From Shewanella sp. NFH-SH190041 (GTDB lineage Bacteria; Pseudomonadota; Gammaproteobacteria; Enterobacterales; Shewanellaceae): a stretch of DNA of 64,000 nucleotides. Location of the stretch: assembly GCF_024363255.1 (NCBI RefSeq), contig NZ_AP026070.1, forward strand, positions 868,001-932,000, in the 5' to 3' direction. Both the position numbers and the translations under genes were made by a program. Of the stretch, positions 1 through 8,422 are shown piece after piece. How positions within the stretch are numbered: the stretch's first letter is position 1; each line of letters opens with the position of its first letter. Under the pieces are notes generated by a model. The model was not told the origin of the DNA. It did no database searches and worked only from the letters and a program-made list of their open reading frames with translations.

Positions 1-1
1 A

Positions 2-1174
2 CTGAAAAGTCGCGCTTCTGATGTGAAAACTCGCCGTACTGAGTTGGAGCAACAGCGCCGTGAATCCGATGCCGCGCAGGTAGAAGCTTCTGAAAATCTC
101 ACCAAACTGCGCAGTTTGATGCGTAAATTGGCAGAGCTGAAATTACCACCGAACAGTGAAGAAGCCGTGGGCAGTCTTGGTGAGCGGTTGCGTCAGGGTG
201 AAGATTTACTGCTTAAGCGGGATTATCTGCTGGGTTCTGTAAAGCAGTATGTGGAACATTTTGACACAGTTATTGCTGCCAAATCTGGCTCAGGTTTATC
301 AGAAACCTGGGAGCGAGCCCGGGAAGAGTCGAGCTTTATCAATGAAAAAGGGATCCGGTTACTGGATTACCGCAAATTGGTACCGGCTCTGGAGCAGTTA
401 CTGAATGTGATCGTGCCCCAATCTATGACGGCGCTGCGTGAGCAGGGACGTATCTTCGGGGTGGATTTAACGGCCTTTTATGAAGTGCTGGCAGACATTG
501 ACCGCCGTATTGCCAGCCAGAGCGCTCGGATCACCCGGGAAGTGGGAGAAGAGCTGTTCCTAGACGGAGTCTCTGAGTCTGCGGTGCGTATTCGTTCTCG
601 CATCAGTGAGCTGGAATTCTGGCCTGAGCTGGAAGCCTTTGTTAAAGCCTTTAAGCGCTGGCGCAGTGATGGCTTTAACGGCCTGCCGGATGAGGATTAT
701 ATCCACTCGATGCGCCGCGCTTTGGATATTATCGGGCGCAGTGCCTTAACTGGTGGCGTGGCCAAACTGCTGGAAATTGAGCTGCGGCTGAAAGAGGGAA
801 ATTCGGATCTGATTATCCGCACTGACCGTCAGCTGAATGAATCGTCCAGCCATGGTATGGCTTATCTGATTTTGTGTAAGTTCCTGCTGGCCTTTACCCG
901 TTTGTTACGGGGCCGGGCGGATGTCACTATTCACTGGCCAATTGATGAATTGGGCACCTTGCACCATGGTAACGTGAAGAAAATTTTCGATGCCTGTGAA
1001 AATAACAATATCTCCGTACTGGGAGCCTTCCCGAATCCGGAATCTGAGGTATTGAGCCTATTTGCCAACCGCTACATTATCAACAAACAAACCCGCAAGC
1101 TGCAGGTGGTCAAACCTAAGGTCAACCCTTTGGCTGAAAGACTGAAACAGCATATGTCAAAGGAGGCGATGTAA
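2..1174 (+). CDS. SMC/MukB-like condensin-type ATPase, C-terminal part (5' end outside window)
   Basis: The frame is open to the left edge, so this is the C-terminal part of a longer protein. The fragment starts with a charged, coiled-coil-like stretch and ends in what looks like the C-terminal ATPase head of an SMC-like protein. About 270-290 codons in there is a Ser-rich segment (LNESSSHGMAYLILCKF) where the ABC signature would sit, followed by a Walker-B-like hydrophobic strand ending in Asp-Glu (VTIHWPIDELG). The layout resembles DUF3584 and MukB/MksB/JetC ATPases. It has an AGGAGG box at its end and abuts the next gene, so the three genes form an operon. The role, DNA loop extrusion or plasmid defence, is inferred from family and context only. 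Confidence 0.7.
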   Translation: MKSRASDVKTRRTELEQQRRESDAAQVEASENLTKLRSLMRKLAELKLPPNSEEAVGSLGERLRQGEDLLLKRDYLLGSVKQYVEHFDTVIAAKSGSGLSETWERAREESSFINEKGIRLLDYRKLVPALEQLLNVIVPQSMTALREQGRIFGVDLTAFYEVLADIDRRIASQSARITREVGEELFLDGVSESAVRIRSRISELEFWPELEAFVKAFKRWRSDGFNGLPDEDYIHSMRRALDIIGRSALTGGVAKLLEIELRLKEGNSDLIIRTDRQLNESSSHGMAYLILCKFLLAFTRLLRGRADVTIHWPIDELGTLHHGNVKKIFDACENNNISVLGAFPNPESEVLSLFANRYIINKQTRKLQVVKPKVNPLAERLKQHMSKEAM

Positions 1175-1828
1175 ATGAGTGAGCCACAAACTGTGATTTT
1201 GGGTGTCGGCGCCCTGATTGAACGGCTGTTAAAGGGCCAATTTATCTGTAAAACCACAGATGAAGATGGCTGGCGGGCACTGCAAACTCCGGCCACCCGG
1301 GAGCGGGTAGAAGAATATCTTAGCCATATCAACCGCACGGTGGCATCGGCGGCAGAAGGTGAGGTATTTTTCTGTGGTTACCGTTTGCTTGGCGATGCTG
1401 AACGTAAGGTGATCTCCTCGCAGTTTAAGGATATTTGCTCCGCTTTGACCCCTATGGTGGAATGGTTAGTGCTGGTTCAGGAAGCCTCTGGCCAGGATGC
1501 GCCGTTGACCGAAGGCGCGGCAATTCGTCTGACCGATCTGCAAAGTCGTATTGAAGATACTCCGGCATTTCGTGAGCAACTGGCGAAACTGAGCCAGTAC
1601 CGTCTGTTCGGCTCAACCAGCAGTAATGCTGATGCCCAGATTAAACTGGTATTTAAGCGGCTGGTGGAGCTGGGTTACCTTGTCCGCCCCAATGCAGAAA
1701 AACAGATTTATCTGGCCACAGGTAAATTAGATTACCTGTATGAAGTGATCCGCTTTATTGATGAAACCGAGGGGTTGCAGCTAGAAGCACAGGCTGAGAC
1801 TGCCAGTAATCAACGGGAGCTGATATGA
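1175..1828 (+). CDS. MukE/MksE-like condensin accessory protein
   Basis: A 217-residue protein whose ATG directly follows the TAA of the upstream ATPase, with AGGAGG about 8 bases before it. The C-terminal half has a winged-helix-like pattern: a basic segment KLVFKRLVELGYLVRP, then a beta turn and TGKLDYLYEVIRFIDETE. This is the arrangement of MukE/MksE/JetB (DUF4194-type) subunits, which bind the kleisin and the SMC head. No enzyme motif is visible. The assignment rests on the pattern, the length and the position between an SMC-like ATPase and a larger partner. It could be another small winged-helix partner. Confidence 0.55.
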   Translation: MSEPQTVILGVGALIERLLKGQFICKTTDEDGWRALQTPATRERVEEYLSHINRTVASAAEGEVFFCGYRLLGDAERKVISSQFKDICSALTPMVEWLVLVQEASGQDAPLTEGAAIRLTDLQSRIEDTPAFREQLAKLSQYRLFGSTSSNADAQIKLVFKRLVELGYLVRPNAEKQIYLATGKLDYLYEVIRFIDETEGLQLEAQAETASNQRELI

Positions 1829-3045
1829 GCAGTAACCTGCATCAGGCCGGTGTCAAGTTGCTCAAACAGTTGGGCCGCCATGCTGATGCCATTATGGATG
1901 TGTACCAAAGCGGTGAGCTGACCGAAACCGAAGACAATGCGGCGGTAGTAGAGAAGTTGTTGAAAGCCGGGCTAATTTGGCGGCCTGAGCCGGAGCAACC
2001 GCTGCGACTGAAACGCACTATACGGGCATTTTTGGAAGAAGCTCTCAGTGATGAGCGTAATCGGCAGATTGATGCCAATGTTGGCTCGGCGCTGGCAACT
2101 ATCAAGACATTAGCTGAGCACTATAAAGAGGCTCGTCATCGGGTCGATTTCAGCGCTGCGGAAGCATATCTGGCTGATTTGACAGAACATGTTTATGCCT
2201 TTACCGATGCGCTACGTTATGCCGTGCGGGTGTTGTGGGGACGGATTAATAATGAGTTCGGTTATGTCGGTACCATTAACGCTAAAATCCGTGAAAATGA
2301 GTTAGCCCAAAGTCAGGTAACAGAGCTACTCAATGGCTTGGAAATGTTCCATTTCAATGAGCTGGCCGAGATTGCCGGGGATACCCGGGAATTGCGACGG
2401 TTATTGGTGACCTCATTGCAGGATACCTTGAGTAATTGTGCGCAGGAATTGTCTGTGGTGCAGGCGCGGTTATTGGAGTTGCTGGGGCGCTTCCGGCAAA
2501 TCCGTGGCCGAACCCGCTTGCTGAAAGGTTGGTTACTGCATACGGATCTGCATCCTGATTATCGGGTACAGGATCATGTGGCCCATAAACATGTGGCAAC
2601 CTTGTTTAACCGGGCTGAAGGTATTTTGGCGCAGGCATCCGTGGATGTGCATAACCTGAGTCAAGAACATGATCTGCTGGAGCTGGTGGCAAAAGTAAAA
2701 GAGATTGTTCGGCTGCCTAAACCGGTCAAACAGCAAGAGGCGGATCCCAGCGTGGCGTTGTCGGATGCCGGTGAGTTTGATGTGCCGGATAATCCGCTGA
2801 AAGAGGCGGTGGATCAGTATTTCTGCGCCGTGATCGATTCCGGGGTACGGCAATCGGCATTGGAATATCTTGAGCATCAGCAGCTGCCGTGGAATGCGGA
2901 AAACTGGTTGTATCAGGTGATCTGTGGCTATGACGGGTTAAGTGAAGAATATCGGGGGTTCTTTGAGTTAGAGCCCATCGGTGAGCCACACCCTGTCTAC
3001 AGTGGTAACTTTATCATCCGGGATGTGGAGTTATGGATGGCCTGA
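1825..3045 (+). CDS. Kleisin-like (MukF/MksF-type) third subunit of the condensin-like operon
   Basis: A 406-residue, mostly helical protein that overlaps the previous gene by four bases (ATGA), implying coupled translation. The N-terminal ~70 residues (LLKAGLIWRPEPEQPLRL) look like a winged helix. Long heptad-rich helices follow (about 80-300), then an acidic linker, and finally a small domain with SALEYLEHQQLPWNAENWL. Kleisins of MukBEF/Mks/Wadjet systems have this layout, with the wings bridging the SMC heads. I recognise no specific domain, so the kleisin call is by position and architecture. No JetD/MksG-type nuclease gene follows; a terminator comes instead. Confidence 0.45.
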   Translation: MSSNLHQAGVKLLKQLGRHADAIMDVYQSGELTETEDNAAVVEKLLKAGLIWRPEPEQPLRLKRTIRAFLEEALSDERNRQIDANVGSALATIKTLAEHYKEARHRVDFSAAEAYLADLTEHVYAFTDALRYAVRVLWGRINNEFGYVGTINAKIRENELAQSQVTELLNGLEMFHFNELAEIAGDTRELRRLLVTSLQDTLSNCAQELSVVQARLLELLGRFRQIRGRTRLLKGWLLHTDLHPDYRVQDHVAHKHVATLFNRAEGILAQASVDVHNLSQEHDLLELVAKVKEIVRLPKPVKQQEADPSVALSDAGEFDVPDNPLKEAVDQYFCAVIDSGVRQSALEYLEHQQLPWNAENWLYQVICGYDGLSEEYRGFFELEPIGEPHPVYSGNFIIRDVELWMA

Positions 3046-3123
3046 TGTGGTCACCTTGCGGTGATATTTTGCCATAGCTACGCGATATATTTGTCATCGT
3101 CGCGAGCGTGCAACAGAATGCAT

Positions 3124-3151
3124 AAAAAACCTGCCAGATAGCAGGTTTTTT
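3124..3151 (+). terminator. Rho-independent terminator of the condensin-like operon
   Basis: CCTGC and GCAGG form a stem around a six-base loop, flanked by six A and six T. It lies about 80 bp after the third gene. Confidence 0.85.
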
Positions 3152-3636
3152 ATTGTTTTAATGAAAGGGGATGGATATTGAATTAGGGGATATTTTGCGC
3201 GAATAATGGGTAACAATGGGTGAATTAACAAATATCGGTTACCAGAAAATGTGTAGCACACATAATAGTGGTAGTTGTTTTATCCTTTAATAAATAAATA
3301 TGCAGTTTATTATTCTATTTATATAGCACAACAAAGTATTAATCACCGACATAGTTTGCCGTTATGTATTTAAAATGATATCAAATTATTGATTTGGTAA
3401 AAGTTTTGATTTTTTGTAATTTGTTTTAACCTTTTTATTTTCCTTTAAAATCATCTAGATGAGTAGTTTTATTCCTAGTGGTTGTTGAACTGTTGCTGAG
3501 ACTTTAGGCAAAGTTGTGATTGAAATAATATCCAGCATGTTTCACTATCCTCAGCCAGATAATAAAACAGGGGCTTAAAGCTCCGGGTTATATAGCGAGT
3601 GATTGCTGTGTAACGCCAACCAGGGAAATACTCATT
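3152..3636 (+). promoter_or_regulatory. AT-rich intergenic region upstream of the DAACS transporter
   Basis: About 480 bp with no credible reading frame. It is strongly AT-rich, especially 3250-3470, and must contain the promoter of the transporter. I could not identify a specific operator. An AGGGA ribosome-binding site lies at 3622-3626. Confidence 0.4.
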
Positions 3637-4887
3637 ATGATGAAATCATTATCAGCCCGGATCTTTTCCGGACTGTTTGCCGGCCTGATATTAGGCACAT
3701 TAGTGCAATATCTATTAAGCGATGTGGCATTTTTTTCGGCAACCCTGGTGGATATCGCTGCGGCCGTGGGCACCATGTTCGTCAATATGATTATGATGCT
3801 GGTTGGCCCCATGGTGTTTATCAGTATTGTTTGTGGTGTCTGTGAACTGCAGGATTTACGTAGTTTTGGCCGTTTAGGCGGTAAAACTTTTGGGTTTTAT
3901 ATTATCAATACCTTGGTCGGCATCAGTGCGGCGTTAGCTGTGGTGTTATTGTTGCGCCCTGGCGAAGGGGTAGAGATGAGCAGCCATGCCAGCGCGGTTA
4001 TTCATGCCACAGAGCTGCCAGATTTAACCGCTTTGATTGTTGATATTGTACCCCGTAACCCGATTGGCGCTTTTACCTCCGGTAATATGTTGCAGATTAT
4101 TTTTATGGCGTTGTTGCTTGGTGGGGTGATGAAATCCATGGGCAACTCAGTGGCTTCTGCGGTGGCCGGATTTCAAACCGCCAATCGTATTATGATGAAG
4201 CTGATCACCTTGGTGATGCAGTTGGCACCCATAGGGGTATTTGCGCTGATGTTTAAATTAGGGGCCACCTTACAGGCATCAGTATTTGTCAGTGTGCTGC
4301 AATACTTAGTGTTGATTATTGGGCTATTACTGTTGTGGGTGTTTGTGGTGTATCCGGCCGCAGTGGGTCTGTTTACGCCAGTGTCAGCTCGAACATTCAG
4401 GGAAAAGACCCAAGAGCAGATTATGTTTTCATTCTCCACTGCCAGCTCCAATGCCACGATTCCTGTCACTATGCGCACTTTAACGGATAAATTAGGTGTG
4501 AATCAGGCGATTGCTGGGTTTGGTGTTCCGCTGGGGGCAACGATGAATATGGGCGGAGTCGCGATTTATATTACTGTCGCTATTTTCTTTATTGCCAATG
4601 CGTTTGGTATGCCGATTACCACGGAGCAGTTGCCAACAGTGTTATTGAGTATTTTTCTGCTGGCAGTGGGCGCAGGTGGAGTGCCCGGTGGCGGTATGGT
4701 GATGATTGGTGTACTTATTCATCAGATGGGACTGCCGGTTGAAGCCTTTGCTTTGGTTGCTGCGCTAGACAGACTGATCGATATGATCCTGACATCCTGT
4801 AATGTAGTGGGTGACACTGCGGTACTGACGATTGTTGATCAAACGGAAAAAGCACATCACAACGGTGCTTTGATGTCAGATGTTTAG
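3637..4887 (+). CDS. Dicarboxylate/amino acid:cation symporter (DAACS/SDF family)
   Basis: A 416-residue inner-membrane carrier of the Na+/H+-coupled glutamate/aspartate/dicarboxylate family. The family signatures are present: the Ser-rich re-entrant loop SFSTASSNATIPVTMRT (about residues 266-282) and the NMDGT-equivalent motif ATMNMGGVA (about 302-310), plus the usual eight hydrophobic segments and a second hairpin loop GAGGVPGGGMVM. NMGG replaces the common NMDG, so the cation or substrate site may differ from classical GltP or DctA. The substrate cannot be read from the sequence. The stop codon TAG lies exactly at the left edge of a repeat relic. Confidence 0.9.
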   Translation: MMKSLSARIFSGLFAGLILGTLVQYLLSDVAFFSATLVDIAAAVGTMFVNMIMMLVGPMVFISIVCGVCELQDLRSFGRLGGKTFGFYIINTLVGISAALAVVLLLRPGEGVEMSSHASAVIHATELPDLTALIVDIVPRNPIGAFTSGNMLQIIFMALLLGGVMKSMGNSVASAVAGFQTANRIMMKLITLVMQLAPIGVFALMFKLGATLQASVFVSVLQYLVLIIGLLLLWVFVVYPAAVGLFTPVSARTFREKTQEQIMFSFSTASSNATIPVTMRTLTDKLGVNQAIAGFGVPLGATMNMGGVAIYITVAIFFIANAFGMPITTEQLPTVLLSIFLLAVGAGGVPGGGMVMIGVLIHQMGLPVEAFALVAALDRLIDMILTSCNVVGDTAVLTIVDQTEKAHHNGALMSDV

Positions 4888-4967
4888 GGTTTATTGACCT
4901 TTTAAGTTTGTTGTTTCAGCGATTAAGCGGTTTTTTATCGAGTAAAAATTAATCATGAAAAGGTCAT
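4887..4967 (+). repeat. MITE relic, copy E (internally deleted)
   Basis: The left end GGGTTTATTGACC plus about 30 bp, and the right-end segment TTTTATCGAGTAAAAATTAATC, match the two ends of the 264-bp repeat at 50415-50678. The whole middle is missing. The terminal bases overlap the TAG stop codon of the upstream transporter. Confidence 0.75.
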
Positions 4968-5008
4968 GGTTTCCAGTCATTCGACGACTTAACACCATAG
5001 GTTAAGAC

Positions 5009-5037
5009 AAAAACGCCGGCAGTTTGCCGGCGTTTTT
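5009..5037. terminator. Bidirectional terminator between the transporter and fbp
   Basis: A perfect stem CGCCGGC/GCCGGCG with A and T runs on both sides, between two convergent genes. Confidence 0.9.
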
Positions 5038-5048
5038 ATTGTAGCGTG

Positions 5049-6041
5049 TTACAGTTCAGGTTCCTGATCACTGTATGTCTCTTGGTGGTAGGCTAAGCAG
5101 GTATCCACCTCATTGGCAGAGCCAAGAATAACAGCTACCCGTTGATGGATACGCTCTGGCTGGATATCCAAAATATCCTGATAACCGGTAGAAGCTTTCC
5201 CCTGAGCTTGCTCGACCAAGAATGCCATCGGGTTAGCCTCATACATCAAGCGCAGTTTGTATGGTTTGTTTGGATTTTTATTGTCAGTGGGATAAGTGAA
5301 AATCCCACCGCGACACAGCACTCGATGCACATCGCCAACCATGGCGGCAATCCAGCGCATATTGAAGGCTTTTTCTCTAGGCCCCATGCTGCCCAATAAC
5401 AGATCTGCAATATAGGTTTGCATCGGCGCTTCCCAGAAGCGTTGATTGGACATATTGATGGCAAATTCAGCCGTATCTGGAGTGATGGTGACATTATCCT
5501 GAGTCAGCAGATAGGCACTGCTATCGGGGTTTAAGGTAAAGAAACTGACGCCTTTCCCTGTGGTTAATGCCAGCATAGTGGATGGACCATATAGTACATA
5601 ACCTGCCGCAACCTGCTGGCGACCTGACTGCAGGAAACTCTGTTCATTCAGTGCACCGGCTGGCGCTGGTAAGATTGAAAAAATAGTGCCTACCAGTGAA
5701 TTAATATCAATATTGGATGAGCCATCCAGAGGATCAAAACAGACCAAGTATTCCCCTTGTTCACTGACCGGCAATACCTCATCTTCTTCTTCTGATGCTA
5801 ACCCTTTGACATGGCCACTGGCTTTGAGCGCTTCTTTGAGCATGTCATTGGTGATCACATCTAGCTTTTTCTGGGTTTCACCCTGTACATTTTGATGATC
5901 AGTGGCACCCAATACCCCGGCTAATGCTCCTTGGCGAACAGCCCGGCTGATGGATTTGGATGTTTCAGCCAATGTCAGAATAAGCTGACATAATGGCTCA
6001 GAAATACCTTGTTGTTGCAGATGCTGCGTCAGGGTTTGCAT
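5049..6041 (-). CDS. fbp: Fructose-1,6-bisphosphatase class I
   Basis: A 330-residue cytosolic enzyme that hydrolyses fructose 1,6-bisphosphate to fructose 6-phosphate in gluconeogenesis, the family's normal length. The metal-site motif [19 protein letters not shown] is present, preceded by the acidic EEEDEV loop. The C-terminal part keeps [20 protein letters not shown], the sugar-phosphate region. The ATG is preceded by GAGGA. It stands alone between two terminators, so it is probably monocistronic. Confidence 0.97.
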   Translation of the reverse strand: MQTLTQHLQQQGISEPLCQLILTLAETSKSISRAVRQGALAGVLGATDHQNVQGETQKKLDVITNDMLKEALKASGHVKGLASEEEDEVLPVSEQGEYLVCFDPLDGSSNIDINSLVGTIFSILPAPAGALNEQSFLQSGRQQVAAGYVLYGPSTMLALTTGKGVSFFTLNPDSSAYLLTQDNVTITPDTAEFAINMSNQRFWEAPMQTYIADLLLGSMGPREKAFNMRWIAAMVGDVHRVLCRGGIFTYPTDNKNPNKPYKLRLMYEANPMAFLVEQAQGKASTGYQDILDIQPERIHQRVAVILGSANEVDTCLAYHQETYSDQEPEL

Positions 6042-6186
6042 GCTCGATCCTCTGGGGTATGTTGCTGTTTTTGCTACTGTAGAATCATACCGCAGCCGGG
6101 TGAAAATAGCAGCGCTTGGCGCACAGATTTGTCAGATAGCTTGCATCGACAAGCAGAGGGGAAATTATGGGGCACTGGATAAACAA

Positions 6187-6207
6187 AAGCCCGCAATAGG
6201 CGGGCTT
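6187..6207 (-). terminator. Terminator of arcA
   Basis: Stem AAGCCCGC/GCGGGCTT with an AATA loop, followed on the minus strand by TTTTGTTT. Confidence 0.85.
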
Positions 6208-6252
6208 GGGTAGCAAAGCAGGCTTATACCGACTTTATAATGTCACGGAAGA

Positions 6253-6969
6253 TTAATCTTCCAAGTGACCGCAGAAACGGTAACCTTCGCCATGAATAGT
6301 GGCGATGATTTCTGGCGTATCTGGCTGGCTTTCGAAGTGCTTACGGATGCGGCGAATAGTGACGTCAACGGTACGGTCATGAGGCTTCAGCTCACGGCCA
6401 GTCATTTTCATCAGCAGATCAGCACGGCTCAGGATCTTGCCTGGGTTTTCAACAAAATGCAGCATAGCGCGGAACTCACTGCGTGGCAGCTTGTAAGATT
6501 CACCCTGAGGGCTAATCAGAGAGCGGCTGTTGATTTCCAGCGTCCAGCCATTGAAACGATAGAATTCCACAGAACTCTTTTCTTCAACTTCGGCACCGGC
6601 ACTGTTTACACGTGTCAGCAGGTTACGGGCACGGATAGTCAGCTCACGTGGATTGAATGGCTTGGTAATATAATCATCAGCGCCAATTTCCAGCCCCAGG
6701 ATTTTATCAACTTCGTTGTCACGACCGGTCAGGAAGATCAGACCGATATTGTTGATTTCACGCAGTTCACGTGCTAACAGCAAACCATTTTTTCCAGGCA
6801 GGTTGATGTCCATGACAACCAAATTTACTTTGTTTTCCTGCAAGGCTTTATGCATTTCTGCGCCATCATTGGCTTCGGTTACCACATATCCTTCTGCTTC
6901 AAAAATACTTCTCAGCGTATTACGGGTAACGGCTTCATCTTCAACGATCAGAATGTGCGGGTTTTGCAT
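6253..6969 (-). CDS. arcA: Two-component response regulator ArcA
   Basis: A 238-residue OmpR/PhoB-type regulator that controls aerobic/anaerobic metabolism. The receiver domain (1-120) carries the acidic pocket IVEDE (Asp11), the phospho-acceptor Asp54 in VVMDINLPG and the conserved Lys in YITKPF. The C-terminal winged helix (about 135-235) ends with [13 protein letters not shown] and [12 protein letters not shown]. The sequence is very close to E. coli ArcA. No sensor kinase gene is adjacent, as is usual for arcA. It is preceded by a long, gene-free upstream region and followed by its own terminator. Confidence 0.97.
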   Translation of the reverse strand: MQNPHILIVEDEAVTRNTLRSIFEAEGYVVTEANDGAEMHKALQENKVNLVVMDINLPGKNGLLLARELREINNIGLIFLTGRDNEVDKILGLEIGADDYITKPFNPRELTIRARNLLTRVNSAGAEVEEKSSVEFYRFNGWTLEINSRSLISPQGESYKLPRSEFRAMLHFVENPGKILSRADLLMKMTGRELKPHDRTVDVTIRRIRKHFESQPDTPEIIATIHGEGYRFCGHLED

Positions 6970-7552
6970 GCTATGTACCTAATTAAAAAAATCAATTCTG
7001 TGCCAATCATGAATAGGCTGCTCGGGAGGAGAGCCTCCAAACACAAGCGGGTAAGGTATTGAATTCTCGCGAATGTTTTTCAAAGAAGGGTTTGAACCAC
7101 AACGCACTTCATGATTAGTTCAATACGCAATCGGCCAGCGGGATTCTGGTCTTTGCCTTGGTTGTACTGATTTCGATTCATACTAACCGGGGATAGTTCC
7201 ACAATCGTTGTCACTATGTGAAATAAAGAAGTGAATCAGTCCGGAGATTACAATTAGTACAACACTGTGTCAGGCTACGTAACGCTCTGAGGCATATGTA
7301 ACGAAAGCTAGTTCAATTTGCTTCAGAAGGTTAGGTAGCGAACTTGGGTATTGTACTCGTTTTGGGGATTTGTTAACAAATCAAATGTTAAAAAAATAGT
7401 TTTCAGTATGTGATCTATGTCATCAAAAGTTTTTTATTTATTGATTTATAAGGATTTTATTTTTAATCATCGCGTGATGGCGATCACAAACTATTACCTT
7501 GAACCGTGCTGAAAGCGATATTATTTGTAGTGATTATCAATAAGTTTTAAAT
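6970..7552. promoter_or_regulatory. Long divergent upstream region of arcA
   Basis: About 580 bp with no credible gene. It should hold the arcA promoter(s) on the minus strand and the promoter of the DUF3293 gene on the plus strand. The part from about 7370 to 7550 is very AT-rich, with two GTTAA half-sites at 7372 and 7387. Their 15-base spacing does not fit an ArcA direct repeat well. Confidence 0.4.
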
Positions 7553-7983
7553 ATGAATCAGTCATTTAATGAACTTTGGCAGTGTTATCAAAGTACAAAA
7601 TTTTTGATGACGCAGAAATTATCACCTTTGTTATCGTTTGCGATTATTACCGCGTGGAATCCATTAGGCGAAAATTTATCTAATGGTCAAAATGCTTTAC
7701 TCGACAGACAATTGCAAAATGAATTAATCAAAAAAAGGTCGTTTATCGGCAACTTATCGGTACCTGTGATGACTATTCTCATATGGAAATGAGCTGGGCG
7801 GTCGCCCTTTCTAAGGCGCAAGGCGTGGCACTGGGGCAACAATTTCAACAATTAGCGATTTATTATGTAAATGAAGATCAGTTAATTTTGTTACCATGTC
7901 ATTTACAAAAGGAAGCTATTGAATTGGGTGGTTTTTCTAGCCGAGTAACACTGGTTTCTGATTTTCTCCTGCCAATAAGTTGA
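7553..7983 (+). pseudogene. DUF3293 family gene with a frameshift at a seven-A run
   Basis: Two overlapping frames together encode one DUF3293 protein. The first gives the N-terminal FAIITAWNPLGEN motif. The second gives YRQLIGTCDDYSHMEMSWAV and the C-terminal LGGFSSRVTLVSDF. The frames must join at the A-run 7730-7736, where reading one base back (or one extra A) gives a continuous protein of about 143 residues. DUF3293 has no established function. The gene could be broken, affected by a sequencing error in the homopolymer, or rescued by slippage. Confidence 0.7.
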
Positions 7984-8094
7984 ATTTTAATTTATGAAAT
8001 ATTGCGCATTGTTCAAATTTTCTTATCTTTGCTGTTTCACGGATTGACTTGTATTAACATCAATTGTTAATTTTTGGTTCTCACCGGCATTTAC

Positions 8095-8244
8095 GGTGAC
8101 AACAGAAGAGGCGCGTTAACCAGGTAGCCCGGGCTGAGGGACACAACACCCGGCGATCCGGGTCAGGGGATTAACGCCGAGGGGCTGCGGGACGTTGTGA
8201 ACTGTAGCGCCGGTTGGATGGGCTGAATCCCATCGACTGTCACC
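8095..8244 (+). ncRNA. Lysine riboswitch aptamer (L box)
   Basis: The leader of lysC carries the L-box core: GAAGAGGCGCG near the 5' side, GCCGAGG in the middle and a GGGCTGAATCCC hairpin near the 3' side. These occur in the same order as in the E. coli lysC leader. The closing helix P1 is GGTGACA (8095-8101) pairing with TGTCACC (8238-8244). Lysine binding is expected to lower lysC expression. A small upstream hairpin, TCACCG/CGGTGA (about 8081-8099), overlaps the 5' strand of P1 and could compete with it. Confidence 0.95.
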
Positions 8245-8254
8245 TGTTATTGGT

Positions 8255-8337
8255 GGAGAGCTTCTGGTGACGGTTTCATGTTCCCGCCAAGGGGTGCAGG
8301 GTGCACCAGACTCTCCGGACGAGGATAGTTCGGAGAA
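8255..8337 (+). promoter_or_regulatory. Expression platform of the lysine riboswitch (alternative helices)
   Basis: GGAGAG (8255-8260) and TTCTGGTG (8262-8269) can pair with CACCAGA (8304-8310) and CTCTCC (8311-8316) in one long helix. The segment CTCCGGAC (8313-8320) can instead pair with GTTCGGAG (8328-8335). The two structures exclude each other. No U-run follows, so intrinsic termination is unlikely and control is probably translational or through RNA decay or Rho. Confidence 0.65.
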
Positions 8338-8341
8338 TGTA

Positions 8342-8422
8342 ATGTCATTATTAAAAGGTATGTTCATCGTTCAGCTTTCCGGGCAAATAAGTAACGGAGG
8401 CAAAGATGACGGTAATTGCTAA
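8342..8422 (+). CDS. Candidate 26-codon leader ORF overlapping the lysC start
   Basis: An ATG at 8342 follows GGAG (8332-8335) by six bases and opens a 26-codon frame that ends at TAA 8420-8422, inside the start of lysC in another frame. Its ribosome-binding site lies in the 3' arm of the riboswitch hairpin. Translation could therefore be lysine-dependent and coupled to lysC. There is no evidence that it is expressed. It may be chance, as such short frames are common. Confidence 0.25.
   Translation: MSLLKGMFIVQLSGQISNGGKDDGNC

Noticed and set aside
7372..7391. Paired GTTAA half-sites upstream of arcA as an ArcA autoregulation site
   Set aside because: The 15-base spacing differs from the 11-base repeat expected, and AT-rich sequence gives such matches by chance.
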